This document shows, one piece after another, positions 21,618-33,699 of a DNA stretch of 64,000 bases (within the stretch, counting starts at the first letter, position 1; every line of letters begins with the position of its first letter). The DNA is taken from the NCBI RefSeq assembly GCF_036417845.1, contig NW_027118693.1:4164001-4228000 (forward strand), read 5' to 3'. The notes under the pieces were generated by a model. That model searched no databases and was not told where the DNA came from. It saw only the letters and a list, made by a program, of their open reading frames with translations. Source of the DNA: Apteryx mantelli (Eukaryota > Chordata > Aves > Apterygiformes > Apterygidae). The translations under genes were made by a program, and so were the position numbers.

Positions 21618-22539
21618 TTATTGCTGCTGAAATAGTACTAACTGAATCGGTTTCTTCAGGGCCTCCTTGAGCTCCTTGTTCCTCATGCTGTAGATGAGGG
21701 GGTTGACTGCAGGAGGCAGCACTGCGTACAGGACAGCCACCACCAGATCCAGAGCTGGGGAGGAGAGGGAGGGGGGCTTCAGGTAGGCAAACATGGCAGT
21801 GCTGACAAACAGGGAGGCCACAGCCAGGTGCGGGAGGCACATGGAAAAGGCTTTGTGCCATCCCTGCTCAGAGGGGATCCTCAGCACAGCTGTGAAGATC
21901 TGCACATAGGACAGCGCAATGAAAACAAAACAGCCAAACACTACAGAGAAAGTAACCACAAGAACCCCAGCTTCCCTGAGGTAGGCGTCTGAGCAGGAGA
22001 GCCAGAGGATCTGGGGGACTTCACAGAAGAACTGCTCCACGACATTGCCTTGGCAGAGTGGTATTGAAAAGGCGTCCATAAAGAAAACTGCTGCCCCAGA
22101 CAGCTGCTGCCATTTTGGCACAAGCTCTGCTGCCCATGAGGGTTTCATAGTGCAGGGGTCTGCAGATGGCAACGTAGCTGTCAGAGGTCATGACTGTGAG
22201 GAGAGAACGCTCTGCTGAGCCTAAAAAAAAGATTAAAAAAGACCTGGGCAGCACATCCTGAGAAGGAAATGGCCCTGGTGTTGCTCAGGGAATTGGTCAC
22301 GGATTTGGGGCCAGTGGTGGAGATGGTGCCAATGTCTACGAGAGAGAGAGATTGAGGAGGAAGAAGTACATGGGGGTGCGGAGGTGGTGGTTACAGGCGA
22401 TGGCAGTGATGATGAGGCCATTGCCCAGGAGGGCAGCCAGGTAGATGCCCAGGAAGAGCGAGAAGTGCAAGAGCTGCAGCTTGCGCGTTTCTGTGAACAC
22501 CAGGAGGAGGAACTCAGTGGGGGGGCTGCCGTTTGACAT
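21618..22539 (-). pseudogene. Olfactory receptor pseudogene, OR14-like
   Basis: Seven-helix odorant receptor relic of the bird-expanded OR14 type. The start is ATG at 22539-22537. The 5' splice acceptor of the usual non-coding leader lies at 22566-22563. TM1 (IYLAALLGNGLI) and PMYFFL are intact, but the frame breaks near 22340 in a CT-rich run. It breaks again near 22235 in a T run and about 22080 in the second extracellular loop. The DRY-type motif reads DSY. The last open part holds SYVQIF, KAFSMCLPHLA and NPLIYSMRNKELKEALKK, ending at 21618. With at least three frame disruptions it cannot encode a receptor. The sister copy in the right arm has different lesions. Confidence 0.92.
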
Positions 22540-22562
22540 TTCGTCCCATTGGATATGGGGGA

Positions 22563-22566
22563 CTGT
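22563..22566 (-). other. Conserved splice acceptor before the OR14-like reading frame
   Basis: The minus strand reads CTTTTTCTCCTTGGACAG and then the coding exon, the usual layout of OR genes with an intronless coding exon after a leader exon. The same acceptor is conserved in the right-arm copy at 54641-54643. Confidence 0.6.
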
Positions 22567-22612
22567 CCAAGGAGAAAAAGACAGTGACAAGTTAGGATAA
22601 AATTTTCAAGGG

Positions 22613-22638
22613 AAATAAATAAATAAATAAATAAATAA
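22613..22638. repeat. (AAAT)n microsatellite
   Basis: About six AAAT tetranucleotides in tandem, in the intron just upstream of the left OR14-like pseudogene. Confidence 0.9.
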
Positions 22639-22639
22639 A

Positions 22640-25600
22640 CAAAATGTTCCATTTCTCTTTGAAAACACCACATTGCCTCTCTCTTTACTGGGGGGGCCCT
22701 TTGTGCAGTTCCCTTGCTTGAGCTCTGGCTTTTGCTGGCAGAGTCTGTCGCGAGGAGCAGGGGCCTCTGCCAACGGGCTCCAGAGGAGTCCGTCCTGCTG
22801 TACAGCAGGGGGTACATGGGAATGGGTGTAAATAGCTCTGACACTCACAATTTCTGTCAAATGAAATCCTCTCATCATGTGGAAGGGCTTTGCAGCATCT
22901 TCATTCCCAATTCTAAAGAAGGAGGGATGCAGAGGAGAGTTTCAGGGATTTTTTTTTTTAATATTGTTTATTTTCTTCGGGATGCCCCTGTCACACCTGG
23001 GCAGTGTTCTTCAGAGGTAGAAATCCTCCGCATTTCTACTGCGTCCTGAGAGGAAAGGATTCACTGTCTCTTGGTGCAGAGTGAGGACAGCCGCTCTGTC
23101 TATTAGCCTTGTTCCCAGCTGTCCTGTGCTTGCACCGCTTTGAGCTGGAAGATGGTCACGCTCATAGGTTACCCTGGAAAGAAAGCAGCCACTGCTGGGA
23201 GCAGAGGAGTCCAGTTTCGAAGTGCAGATCTCCAAACTTCTCTCCCTTTCTCAGGGCACCTGAGGGAGCTCTCCACACACCCCTTCTGGCCAAGGACACA
23301 CAGGGCTCTTTTCAGCTGCCCATGTACAGCCTCCCACCACCATTTCCACACTCTTTGCATCTCTGCAACTTCTTCATGGGTGTCTCAGCTATCACAGAGA
23401 TGCTCTGAGACAGCTGTGCCCTTCTGGAGGGCAGCATGCAACCTGGCAGCACACCACAGGGAAATGGTGAAACGTCCTAAAGATGGGCTCTCCTTAAAGG
23501 AGAGTCGGCTCATTTCCCAGCCCCACGGAGTGCATTTCCTGGACTCCCACCAGTCAGAAGGGATCCCAGAGAGCCTGAGAGAAGAACAGGAGCAGCATGG
23601 GCAGGAGGGGAAACAAGGAGCAACACCATAATCCTGCTGCCAAGGGAGGAAAGCAGAGAGGGCCAGGCGGGCACTCGGGAAATCCTTCACCTTACCCAGC
23701 TGAGCATGCCATCTCACAGGCAGTGACCTCGCAGGGCAGTCGCTCTCGGCGCCTTTGTCCGGAAGCACAAAATGGGCCTGCGGCAGGAGAGATGCCCCTC
23801 TCCCCTGCGGCACGTCTGGCTGCAGAGGAGGTGGCTCATGGCCTGGACTCCAAGGCTTTCAGGGCAGAGGCTGTGCTGGGTGGGAGTGGAGACACGGGGG
23901 GCTTGCTCAGAGCAAGGTGTCTGCATCAGCGGGACTGACAATGACTTGCCCAAATCCATCCTCCTATACCATTTCTGTTAGCAGTTCCCTGTCATTCCCT
24001 GCCCATCTCTGCTGCCTGGAGTTGTCCCTGCTAGGAGCTGTTTCTCTGTCCCAATGTCTTTTCCCGGTCAGTGCTCACAGACCCCATCCCACCCTCTGTG
24101 TGCTCAGTTCTACCCTGCAGAAACCTCCTGGGATAGTGCCCTGGCCAGGGGCATCTCTGTGCTTGCAGGTCCTAAGGAACAGGTCAGATAAAATCCGATG
24201 AAGCCATAAGGGTGATGCTGGTGCTGCCTGTAGGCTGAGGTGGGAATGAAGTGGCTTGCTGAGGTTTCTCACAGTCCTACTGATCTCTGAGAGTGAAGGC
24301 TGAGGAGTCCCAGTTCCTTCCCAAACTAGAAAACTCTTTCCTTTTTTCTCCTTGCCAAAATTAGGAAACTGAAAGAGCAGGCACCGGAAGGAAAGCTCCT
24401 TCCCTTTCAAGTAGCCTTTTTTCACTTTCCTCTGAAAAGCTCTCTCGGACATGCCCTGTGCATGAGCTAGAGCTGCGAGCAGCCCTGACCCACGCAGCAC
24501 CCTCTCAATGGGAGAATGAAGCTGCCCCGCCAGGGTCACTCCTTCCACCCAGAGCTTCTCCCCACAGCCCCATGGGGAGTTCCCCGGGCAGGCTGAGTGC
24601 TGACCCTCACAGGCCGCAGAGTCACTACTCTGGGCACACAGCACCCTGGGGCACAGGGACACTGCTCCGAATTACAGCCCTGGGCAGACCTGTGTGCACA
24701 CCCCAGCTTCACACCCCTGCAGCCGTCTCTGGGAGAAGGTAACAGTGTTCCCTGTCCCTCTGACAGGGTGGCAGGGAACCCCTCTTCTGAAGTACCTCCT
24801 CCTCCTCCTCCGCACTGGAGATGCCAGGAGAGTGATCCTTACAACCCTATCACCATGAGATGGGCTGGGCTCAGAAGACCCCTCCAGGAACCTCAGTAGC
24901 ATTGCTCTAGAGCCAGAGACTTATGGTGGAAAGGGCGATGAAGATTTCTCCCACAAGGAGCTTTCCTCTGTCCTCCCACTCCAGACTGCCTTTCACTTTT
25001 CTCGGCCTTCTCTCACCTTATGTCTGCAAGAGCAGGCAGTTCCCAGAGCCCTGCTACTCTTTGCAGGGGAGCTGCTCCTGGACACAGCTGTCTCTCATCA
25101 CCTCTGCCTGATTGCCATGAGCTCCCTGCATCCCAGGAGCCTGGCCCAGCTCAGGAGCACAGATCCAGCTGAAGTCAGGAATTTCTCCGTCCCTTGTGCC
25201 CTGCTCCTGGGAAATGTTCCCTGAGGTAGACTAAAAGAATCATCTATGGTCTCTCTCTAAACAGTGGAGAGAGGCTGATTCCAGCATTGCAATTTGTCTC
25301 GTCATAGGATGGTTATCTAAGAGAGGTGGAAACATCCCAGTCTAGATGCCCCTATCCCCATCTCTTACACAGGCAGGACACCTAGACAGCGACAAGAAGG
25401 GAGTTCATTTTCCCATGGTTCAGGTGTTGATTCGGACGAGTCAATCTAGACATCTCATGCCGGGTTAGAAACCCCTGGGGTGGAGCGGGATTCGTATTCC
25501 TCCCATGAACACCACAAATACACACGAGGTGGGAGCTTGCCCAGCTGAAGTGTGCGCAACGTGGATGTCTGCACGCGAGCTCCTTGTCTATGCTCCCATT

Positions 25601-25790
25601 CTAATCAATGGAGATAGAGGGTGGGAGTCAACTGGTCACACCCAAACAGCTGGTGATATTTGAAGAGACAGAAGTGGTCCAGGGCCAGTGTCTGCCTGCT
25701 CTGATGGAGCAATGGTAAGACCCTCATCCTTCTAGAGCATCTGGAGGGTGCCAGCTGGGGAATTTCCTTGGTCATCTGAAATGATCCTAG
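22640..25790. other. Non-coding left-arm sequence upstream of the OR14-like pseudogene
   Basis: This is the outer flank of the minus-strand OR pseudogene and would contain its promoter and leader exon if ever active. It is matched throughout by right-arm sequence 51230-54580. No coding exon stands out. Confidence 0.5.
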
Positions 25791-25804
25791 AGACCTACTA
25801 CTAC

Positions 25805-26293
25805 AAATCACAGAATGGCTGAGGCTGCAAAGGACCTCTGGAGACCATCTAGTCCAAGCGCCCTGCTCAAGCAGGGTCACCTAGAGCAGGCTGCACAGAA
25901 CCCTGTCCAGATGGTTTTGAATATCTCTGAGGATGGAGACTCCACAACCTCTCTGGGCAACCTGTTCCAGTGCTCTGTTACTCTCACAGTAAAGAATTTT
26001 TTCTTCATGTTCAGACAGAACTTTCTGTGTTTCAGTTTGTGCCCATTGCCTCTTGTCCTGTCACTGGGCACCACTGAAAAGAGTCTGACTCCATCCTCTT
26101 TACAGCCTCCCTTCAGATATTTGGATGCATTGATAAGATGCCCCCTCAGTCTTCTCTTCTGCAGGCTAAACAGGCCCAGCTCTCTCAGCCTTTCCTCATA
26201 TGAAAGATACTCCAGTCTCTTCATCATCTTAGTAGCCGTTCTCTGGCCTCGCTCCAGTAGCTCTATATCTCTCTTCTACTGGGAAACCCAGAA
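25805..26293 (-). mobile_element. CR1 LINE 3' end, inserted only in the left arm
   Basis: A textbook CR1 3' region in antisense. It starts with CACAGAATGGCTGAGG and continues through ACCTCTGGAGACCATC, CTCCACAACCTCTCTGGGCA and GCCTCTTGTCCTGTCACTGG to the CTCCAGTAGCTC block. CTACTACTA-type sequence flanks both sides (25795-25804 and 26294-26302), a likely short target duplication. The right arm shows the uninterrupted site near 51180. Confidence 0.9.
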
Positions 26294-26479
26294 CTACTAC
26301 TAGAGCTCCCCTCACTACAAAGCCAAGACACGTGGACATCCTAGAGTGCAAACAGCTAATGGAATTCAGTGCAGACACTTGATTCAGTGACATAAAAATA
26401 GGCCAGCAGGGTCCTATCAGATGCCTGAGGTGTCCAGCAAAACCACATGCTTCTAGGAGCTAAAGCATAAGACCTACAG

Positions 26480-27019
26480 GACAGCTGTGGCTTTCTGGAG
26501 TGGTTGCTGGGCAAGCGCCCCAGTGCCTCTCAGGTTTCCTACCCGTGCCCAAAGCATGGAATGCCACCTCCACCTTTAGGCCAAATCCATCCCACCTGCA
26601 TTCAAGCATGCTGCATAAATGGGAGGCACATCACACCAAGGTCTACACTCTCGTCTCTGCACGCTCAAACACTTCTAGCTTTCCTCCTCTTGAACCTCTT
26701 CTCACCCCCAGATGGTACGAACAGGGACTATGCTAATGATGTCCACAGGGTGGCTGGATCGCAGGCTGCCCAGGCCCAGGGACTTCTTCAGTGGCACCTT
26801 GTCCTTCCCGGAGATCAGTTCAGCTCTGTCACAGGGCCCATGGTGCTGCAGAGCATTCTCAGGCATTTCTGCACAGCCCAACTCTGTTTTTCCCTGGCTT
26901 CAGGTACCACAGCGTTTGCTCTGTTAGTGGAAACCCTGTTTCACCTTTACATTGCTGCCTGCTTTCTATGCCAGCACGCCTCTGCTCTGAAGTGGGCCAC
27001 TGCATACACAGTGTCCTTG
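26480..27019. other. Shared arm sequence upstream of CR1 ORF2
   Basis: Matches the reverse complement of about 50560-50990. It lies 5' of the CR1 endonuclease region, so it may be the CR1 5' part or flanking DNA that was duplicated with it. No intact frame is seen. Confidence 0.4.
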
Positions 27020-29835
27020 GCTCTTGGTAGTATGGTTCCCCATGACCAATCTGCACTCTGTGCCACAGCTGAGGTTCTGCAGCACAAATATATACAAGTG
27101 GATGCAGCCTGGGGCACAGACAGGAGCAGACGGAGGTGCACAAGCTGTCACAGGGCTGCCACATGATTGGAATAACCGAGATGTGGTGGTTCACTCGCAC
27201 GACTGGAGGGCTGCAATAGCAGGCTCCAAACTCTTCAGGAGAGAGTGTCAGGGAAGCTGAGGAGGGAGGATGTCCTTAGTGTGACAGGGCAGCTCAGATG
27301 TGTGGAGCTCTTCCATGGGACAGACAAGGGGTTGGGTGAGAGCTTGTGGGTGCACATCAGAGTAAGGGTGACATTGTGATGGAGTTACAGACCACCCAGG
27401 CAGGGTGAGGAGGTGGACACAGTCTCCTCTAAGCAACCTGAGGAAGTCTTTGTGTCACAGGCCCTGGTTCTTATGGGGGGAATTTGATCTCCCTGACATT
27501 CAGTGGAAGGGCAAACAGGAGGGTGCAAGCAGTCCAGGAGGTCTCTGGAGGGTGTCAGGGACAACGTTTTAGCACACCCACCAACAAGGACCAGCAAGGG
27601 TGATGCTTACCTAGCTCTGGTACTCGCAAACAAGGAAGAAGTGATCGGGGATGTGATCATCAGTGGAAACCTTGGCTGCAATGCCCATGAAATAGTGGAG
27701 TGCCAGATCTTGAGGAAGGATAGAAGCAGAGTACAGACACTGGACTTCAGAGGAGCAGCCCTCGGCCTCTGCAGGGCACTGGTGGCGCATCCTGTGGCAG
27801 GCAGCTCTGAAGGGAATGGAGCTCAGGAAAGCTGGAAGATTTTTAAGGAAAGCACCTGCCAAACACAAGGATGTTCATAACGATACTCAGTAAAACTAGC
27901 AGACATCTTACGGGACCAGCTTGGCTAAACCAGGAACTTCTGCTTGAGCTCCAGTGCAATAAGGCAGCATACGGAAAGGGGAAGGAGGGAGAGGCTGCAA
28001 AGGAGAAATTTAGAAATGTTGTCTGGCAACACAGGCACGGTGTTAGGGAGGACAAAGCTCCCCTAGGATAGGCGCTTTCAGGAGATGTCAAAGGCATGAA
28101 GATGAGCTGCTACTGCTTCAGTAAGAATAAAAAGGAAAAGGTGGGCTCACTGCTGAGTGGGGCAGGGAATCTAGTAACAGCAGATGCAGATAGGCCTGAG
28201 GACCTCAACCCCTTGTTAGCTTCAGTCTTCACACACAAGGTCTGCCAGGCTGTTCTGCCTTGAGTCAGGACTCCTGGGGAGAAAAGCAGCCAACAGGGGA
28301 TGAGGATTAGTGAGGGATTACTTGTGAGAACTCAAACTGTACAAGTCGATGGGGTTGGATGGGCTGCACACGAGGGTGCTGTGAGAGCTGACTGCTATCA
28401 TAGCAAGGCCATTCTCTATCATCTTTCAAGGGTTATGGAGATGGGGAGAGGTCCCAATGACTGCAGAAAGGCAAATGTTACATCCGTCTTCGGAAAAGGC
28501 CAACAGGACAACCTGGGGAGCTGCAGGCAGTTTAACCTTACTTTGGCGAGGAGTATGTCATGGAGAGAATCCTCTTGGATCACATTTCTGGGCACATGAA
28601 GGAGAAGAAGGTGATAGGGAACAGTCAGCATGGATTTACCCAGTGTAAATTGTGCCTCACCAACCTGATGGCCTTCTCTGATTAACGTATTTGAGGATGG
28701 CGAAGAGTAAATGTCTCTTCTCTAGACTTTAGCCAGGCGTTTGACACTGTCTCCCACAATATTCTTGTACGCAAGTTAGAATGCTGCATTTTAGAAGGGC
28801 AGACCAGAGATGGGTAGAAAGCTGCTTGGATGATCATGCTCAGAGGGCAGTGGTAAATGTGTAGTAGTACTCATCCTGGTGGTCAGAGAGAAGTGGAGCA
28901 CCACTGACGTCTCCAGTAGCTTGTTCCTGTTTATCTTCTTTATTAGTGACACGGAGGAGGCAACACTCATCATGCTTGTAGATGACCCCAAAGTGGAGAT
29001 GTGGGGGAGCAGTCTTATGCTTGAGGGCTGCCCTTCAGAGGGACCTAGACAGGCAGGAGGAAGGGGCTGTCAGGAACCTGACGAAATTCATCAAGAACAG
29101 ATGCCAGGTCTTGCACCCGGGATAAACCAGCAGCCCCCAGTGTTACAGGCTGGGGGCTGAGTGCCTGGGGAGTGGCTCTGCAGAAAAGAACCTGAAGGTC
29201 ATGGTGGACAGGAGGCAAAATATGAGCCAGGAGCATTCCCTGGCAGCAAAGGAGGCCAAAAGCATCCATGTCTGTATGAGCAGGAGCACAGCCAGGAGGC
29301 TGAGGGAAATGATGATCCTCTTCTAGTCAGTATTCATTAGACCATGTACAGAGTCCCAAGGAAAAGAAAGAGGTTGACAACTGGAAGCGAATTTGGTGTA
29401 AGGCCCTCAAGCTATTGAGGGAGCTGGAGCACTTTCTTTGTGAGGAAATGGGGCTTGTTCAGCCTGGAGAAGAGAGGGATTTGGAGGGATCACATAACAG
29501 CCTTCCAATGGCTACAGGGAGGTCATGAAGAAGATGGAGCCAGGCTCTTCACCATGGTACGTGGTGGGAGGACAAGAGGCAATGGGCATAAGTTGAAAGA
29601 AGGGATGTTCATGCAAGAGATGAGGAAAAGCTTTTCCACTACGAGGATGGTCAAGCACTGGAGCTGGTTGCCCAGAGAGGCTGGGCAGTCTCCTCACTTG
29701 GAGGTTTCCAAGAGCAGACTGGATGAAGCCCCGAGCAACCTGGTTTGATGCCAGAGCTGACCTTGGTGTGAACAAGGAGATTGGGCTAGAGACCTCCTAA
29801 GGTCCCTTGCACCCTGAAGGAGTCTGTGATTCTTT
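27020..29835 (+). mobile_element. CR1 LINE with degenerate endonuclease and reverse transcriptase
   Basis: A long 5'-truncated CR1 copy. Endonuclease-domain relics are at about 27110-27260 (SHDWRAAIAGSKLFRRE) and 27500-27870 (TLDFRGA, AQESWKIFK). The linker follows at about 27890-28070 (GPAWLNQELLLEL). Reverse-transcriptase relics are at 28500-28760 and include the QHGFT stretch. The C-terminal part and 3' UTR continue to the terminal TGATTCT at about 29833. Stops and frameshifts throughout make it inactive. The part before 28565 is duplicated in the right arm. Confidence 0.88.
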
Positions 29836-30115
29836 CCCCTCCGGGTCTTCACTTTTCACTATTGCAGAAAGCATACAGGTTCCCTGTGACAGTGGAAGTA
29901 GGTCAGCTTTCTTGTCCTCCTGCAGTCAGGGTTGTTCAGATGCAGGCCTTCTTGGCAGGAATCCCCAAAGCAGCCCCAGTGAATCCTTTGCTTCACTTTT
30001 AATCCCCCCCCCTTTTTTTTTCTTCTCCCCCTTCTAAGTTTATGTCTTTTACCATCTTGATCCCCTCCCATGCTCACCCTTGCTTATCCTTTCCCTATTG
30101 GCGCTGTTTTGTTTT
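29836..30115. other. Unique sequence, nothing recognised
   Basis: Short gap between two CR1 pieces, with a T/C-rich run near 30003-30033. No gene was seen. Confidence 0.4.
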
Positions 30116-30480
30116 CGACACAGAAGAGCTTCAGTGCAGAGGGACCTTGAGAAACTTGGGTGACCTGGACAACAGACACTTCATGAAGATTTGCAAGAGA
30201 AGTGTCAAGTCCTGTGACTAGGGGGGTATAACCATGTCCATGAGGAGAGGTTGAGGGCCCTGGGCTTCTTTATGCTGCCAAAGTGGAGGTGCAAGGCAGT
30301 AGTAGTAGCCTGTTACTGCTTGAAGGGTGGTTTCAGAGATGATGGAGCTTTTCTTGGTAATGGGAAAGACCATGAGAATGGTAAACAGCCACAAAGAGCA
30401 ACTTGTGGTGTTCAGATGTAACATCAGGAAAAGGGAATGTCACTTGAAGGGTGGTGCTACAGGTCACGCAGAGGGAGTCT
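30116..30480 (+). mobile_element. Old CR1-like fragment
   Basis: Sense-strand blocks resemble the CR1 region between the reverse transcriptase and the 3' end (AGAGGGACCTTGAGAAACT, AAGTGTCAAGTCCTG, and later GAGAGGTTGAGGGCCCTGGG). It is strongly diverged and interrupted, so the assignment is tentative. Confidence 0.5.
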
Positions 30481-32460
30481 GCAATCAGTCCATGGCTTTG
30501 TGTTTCAAGGAAAAGCAAGCAAGGACAGAGAGACATCACTGAAGGGAGGGAGGGAGATCCCGGGGTGAGAGCAAGGTGGGGAAGCAGGTTGGGTGTCTGC
30601 AGTCTGCAGGGAAACAGGTGCAGGCTTGGGACAGCATAGGATGACTTCTGTTAGAGGTGGCCAAGGGCACTGCCAAGGCTGAAAGTCTCTGACAGAACTG
30701 AGGTCTTTGTCCTCTTGGCTATGGCCGTTGTCTCTGCCACGGAGGCCTACCAAAAACGCCACCTCCTTAAAGCATGGCCTCACTGCCTTCTCCCCTCCAG
30801 GGAGCCCAGGAGGTGCCGTATCATTGCGCTGCACTCGGCATTGCACACCTCCACCCTCACACTGCCCCCACAAAGAGCCCCAAGCAAAGCACGAGGGAAA
30901 GGATCACCCTACCCAGGGGCTGGCTGTCAGTGTCTGGCCCATCTGCTTGATAAAACACATCACGGTTTACTTGGCATCAGAGCCACCTGCACATTTCTTT
31001 TGCCTACCTGCAATCAATGTCTCCAACTTTCCGCTCTGATCAGCCCCGGGGAGACTTTGTTCGTAAGGGCCCTCAGTGGGACCCATTAACGCTCCAAGAA
31101 ACCTTAGGATTTACTTCTGACTTTTAACTTCTTGAGTGGTTTGTTCAATCTCCTCTCAGTATCCGAGCTTCATGGGCTCAGCACCAAACCCACCCGAGGG
31201 GTCATTAAAATGCCAAAAGCCCTGAGGAGCCATGTCACTCGCCACAATTTTCTTCAGTTCTTCAATCCTTGTGTGGCTAATTGGAGAGTTTGCAGGAGGA
31301 AGATTTCAATGAGCTCCTGAAAAAGAAAGGATTTCTGCTTTTTAAGCTTTATTTTTCAGCTTTCAGAATAACCGATAGCCACACTCTCCAATTCATACTG
31401 ATCCAGAGTGTCTCTACCATAATGAAGTGTGGACATGTAGGAAAAGCAGCATTTTTGAAAGGAGACATGTATGAACAACCTTCCTCCTCACCTCCCCAGC
31501 CCTGCCATTTCCCTCGTCAGACAGTGGGGACTTAGAGCACTGCTGTTAAAATCTAACCTTTTTCCACTCAAGTCCATAGCTGAATGTTACAGCTCCTAGG
31601 CACCAATTCCCACCTGCTTTCCTTAGAGAACTAGTTGCAGGCACAGGAGGATTTTTCTTAATGGCAAACAAACAAAATTACAATATGATACAGTTTAATA
31701 AAAAGTAGAATACACTCCCCAACTGCATGTTAAGTCCAAGCTGCCTCCAGTGAGGTCCACTTTCTACAAGGAATAACATTCCCTGAAATGTTTTGGACAG
31801 ATAGATAGAAAAGGATAGATAGAAACACAGCTAAGGAGTTGGCTAAAGAGACAATACGACTCCTGAAAGCTGAGGCAAGCTTCAGACTCTCTGAAGCTCG
31901 GAGCAGCTACTAGAGAGCTGCGAAGGATCTGAATGGCTAAAGAGCAAGGGGAGGAGGAAGACTGGAAAGCAATGGGAAGTGCATATGCCCAGATAGTCTT
32001 ATGCAAAGGGAACTTTAGAAATGATCGATTTAATCAGGATATGTGAAAACACGTGAGAGATTACTGACACCATATCCACAGTGGTAACGCAAGTTGAGGG
32101 GCCTATCAATATTTCCTCTCCTGACATTCATCCCCTTCCTGAAAGTTTCCATTATTTCATCATGGGAAAACACTGACATTTGTATTACAATTATTCAATC
32201 ATTTTAGCTGACAAATGTGTGTTCATATTTTTTTAATGTTGAAAACAGTTCTTCACCTTTCCAGGCAGAGCTCAGGCATCCAGTGGCACTTGGAGAGGCG
32301 CATGTGCATCTGAGGTTCCTGCCTGGGGGACCTGCAGGAGACTGGAGCCCCTTGGAGCTGCAGATGGAGGCTGGGCAAAGGAGACAAGGGCACCTACAGT
32401 GGCACCAGACATCCATGACCCTATGACTGCATCCCACCCCAGTTCTGAAAATTGCTTTCC
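30481..32460. other. Intergenic sequence, nothing recognised
   Basis: No exon with family resemblance, no OR relic and no named repeat was found in this stretch. Confidence 0.45.
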
Positions 32461-32461
32461 T

Positions 32462-32462
<1 letters not shown>

Positions 32463-32502
<40 letters not shown>
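32463..32502 (+). repeat. A40 homopolymer
   Basis: Forty consecutive A residues. It could be the tail of a retrotransposed sequence lying in about 32260-32460, but I do not recognise that sequence. It may also be slippage expansion. Confidence 0.9.
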
Positions 32503-32504
<2 letters not shown>

Positions 32505-32789
32505 GCAAAGACCAGTATATTAAAAAAAGACAGCAATGCAAAGAAGGATGGTAAGAACACAAAGAGTTTTAAAAGCTGAAAAGTGTAACAAAACATTTCT
32601 TTGCTTTCTATCATTTTCTTAATTTCTCTCTTCTTTCACTTTTTAAAGACATTTTCTAGACATTACTTTTAGAATCAGGCCTTCACCATTAAAAAAGATA
32701 TTTTTGCGTCTCGCACAGAGTGGCCCCAAACCACTCGCAGCCCAGGGCTGTCCATGCCACTCCTCACTCTCTGTACAGGGCGAGTTGCA

Positions 32790-33695
32790 CCCACCAGAGA
32801 CAGGAGTGACCAGAAAACCAGCATCCCAGCCCTGTGCCTGTTGGTGCCCATCAGGTGCTCAGGCAGACAGGACCTCCCAGCCACTTACCCCAGACAGGAG
32901 TCAAGTGCTGGTCTATCAGCTTCACCCACAGAAATGACCTCGCAGTCACTTTCCCACCCACATGCCTGCTCCTGCTCCATCACCTGCAGAAGTGCCCTCA
33001 CTCTCACCTTTATAGTCATGGACCTCCTCCCATCTGAGGAGCTTCTGTGAAACTATTAATCTTATAAAAACGTCCCCACCCATCAGCCTCCTGCTGGCCT
33101 TTCAGCTGACCAGACACAACGGACCTCATAAGCACCTGCCAAGCCAAGGGGCCTGCTGCTCATCTTTCTCCTTCTCTTAGGGAAATGACATCAGCATGCT
33201 CTTGCTTCCATCCAGTCACATACTCAGAAATGACCTCACAGTCACCATGTGAGCCATGTGCCTGCTGCTGGCCTGTCAGCGGCGGAGATAGAAGTGATCT
33301 CACAGTCACCATCCAAGCCCTGCAACTGTTTCTGGCCTCTCAGCCGCTCAGTTCTAAATGACCTCGCCATCAACATCCCAGCCCTGTGCCTCTTGGTGGT
33401 TTATCAGGTCTTCAGGCAGAAGTGACCTCACAACCAATTGCCCCAAGCATTAGCCAAGTGCTGGCCTATCAGCTGCTCAGCCAGAGGAGATCATCTTACA
33501 ATCATCTCCCAAGCCCACACGGCTGCTGATGGCCTTTCAGCTTCTCTGATGGAGAAGGTTTGTGTTCTTGCTTGGGAGGTCACTTCTGTCTCAGCCTCCA
33601 ATAGGCTAGCAGCAGGCTCCTGGCTGGGGCATGTGCATGCAAGGTCACTCCTGCCTTAGCAGCTGATAGACCAGCAGCAGGCCCATGGCTTGGGT
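32790..33695 (-). repeat. Minisatellite of about 64-bp units (spacer copy)
   Basis: Diverged tandem units. On the plus strand most carry AGTGACCTCACAG-like and CTGGCCTATCAGCTGCTCAG-like blocks, the reverse complement of the units at 60.3-60.9 kb. From about 33565 to 33690 the units switch to the opposite orientation (GGAGGTCACTTCTG, GCAGCTGATAGACCAGCAGC). Confidence 0.75.
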
Positions 33696-33699
33696 GCTG

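Larger units (their letters stand above)
20640..28565 (+). repeat. Left arm of a large inverted duplication
   Basis: Read as the reverse complement, this segment lines up block after block with 49430-56275 on the plus strand. Matches checked by eye: 20640-20890 with about 56020-56280, 21225-21380 with 55840-55985, the OR14-like pseudogenes, 23440-23560 with 53380-53530, 24300-24900 with 52040-52590, 25300-25760 with 51230-51700, 26340-26470 with 51000-51180, and 26500-28565 with 49440-50990. Length differences come from indels and from one CR1 present only here. The exact ends need alignment. Confidence 0.85.
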
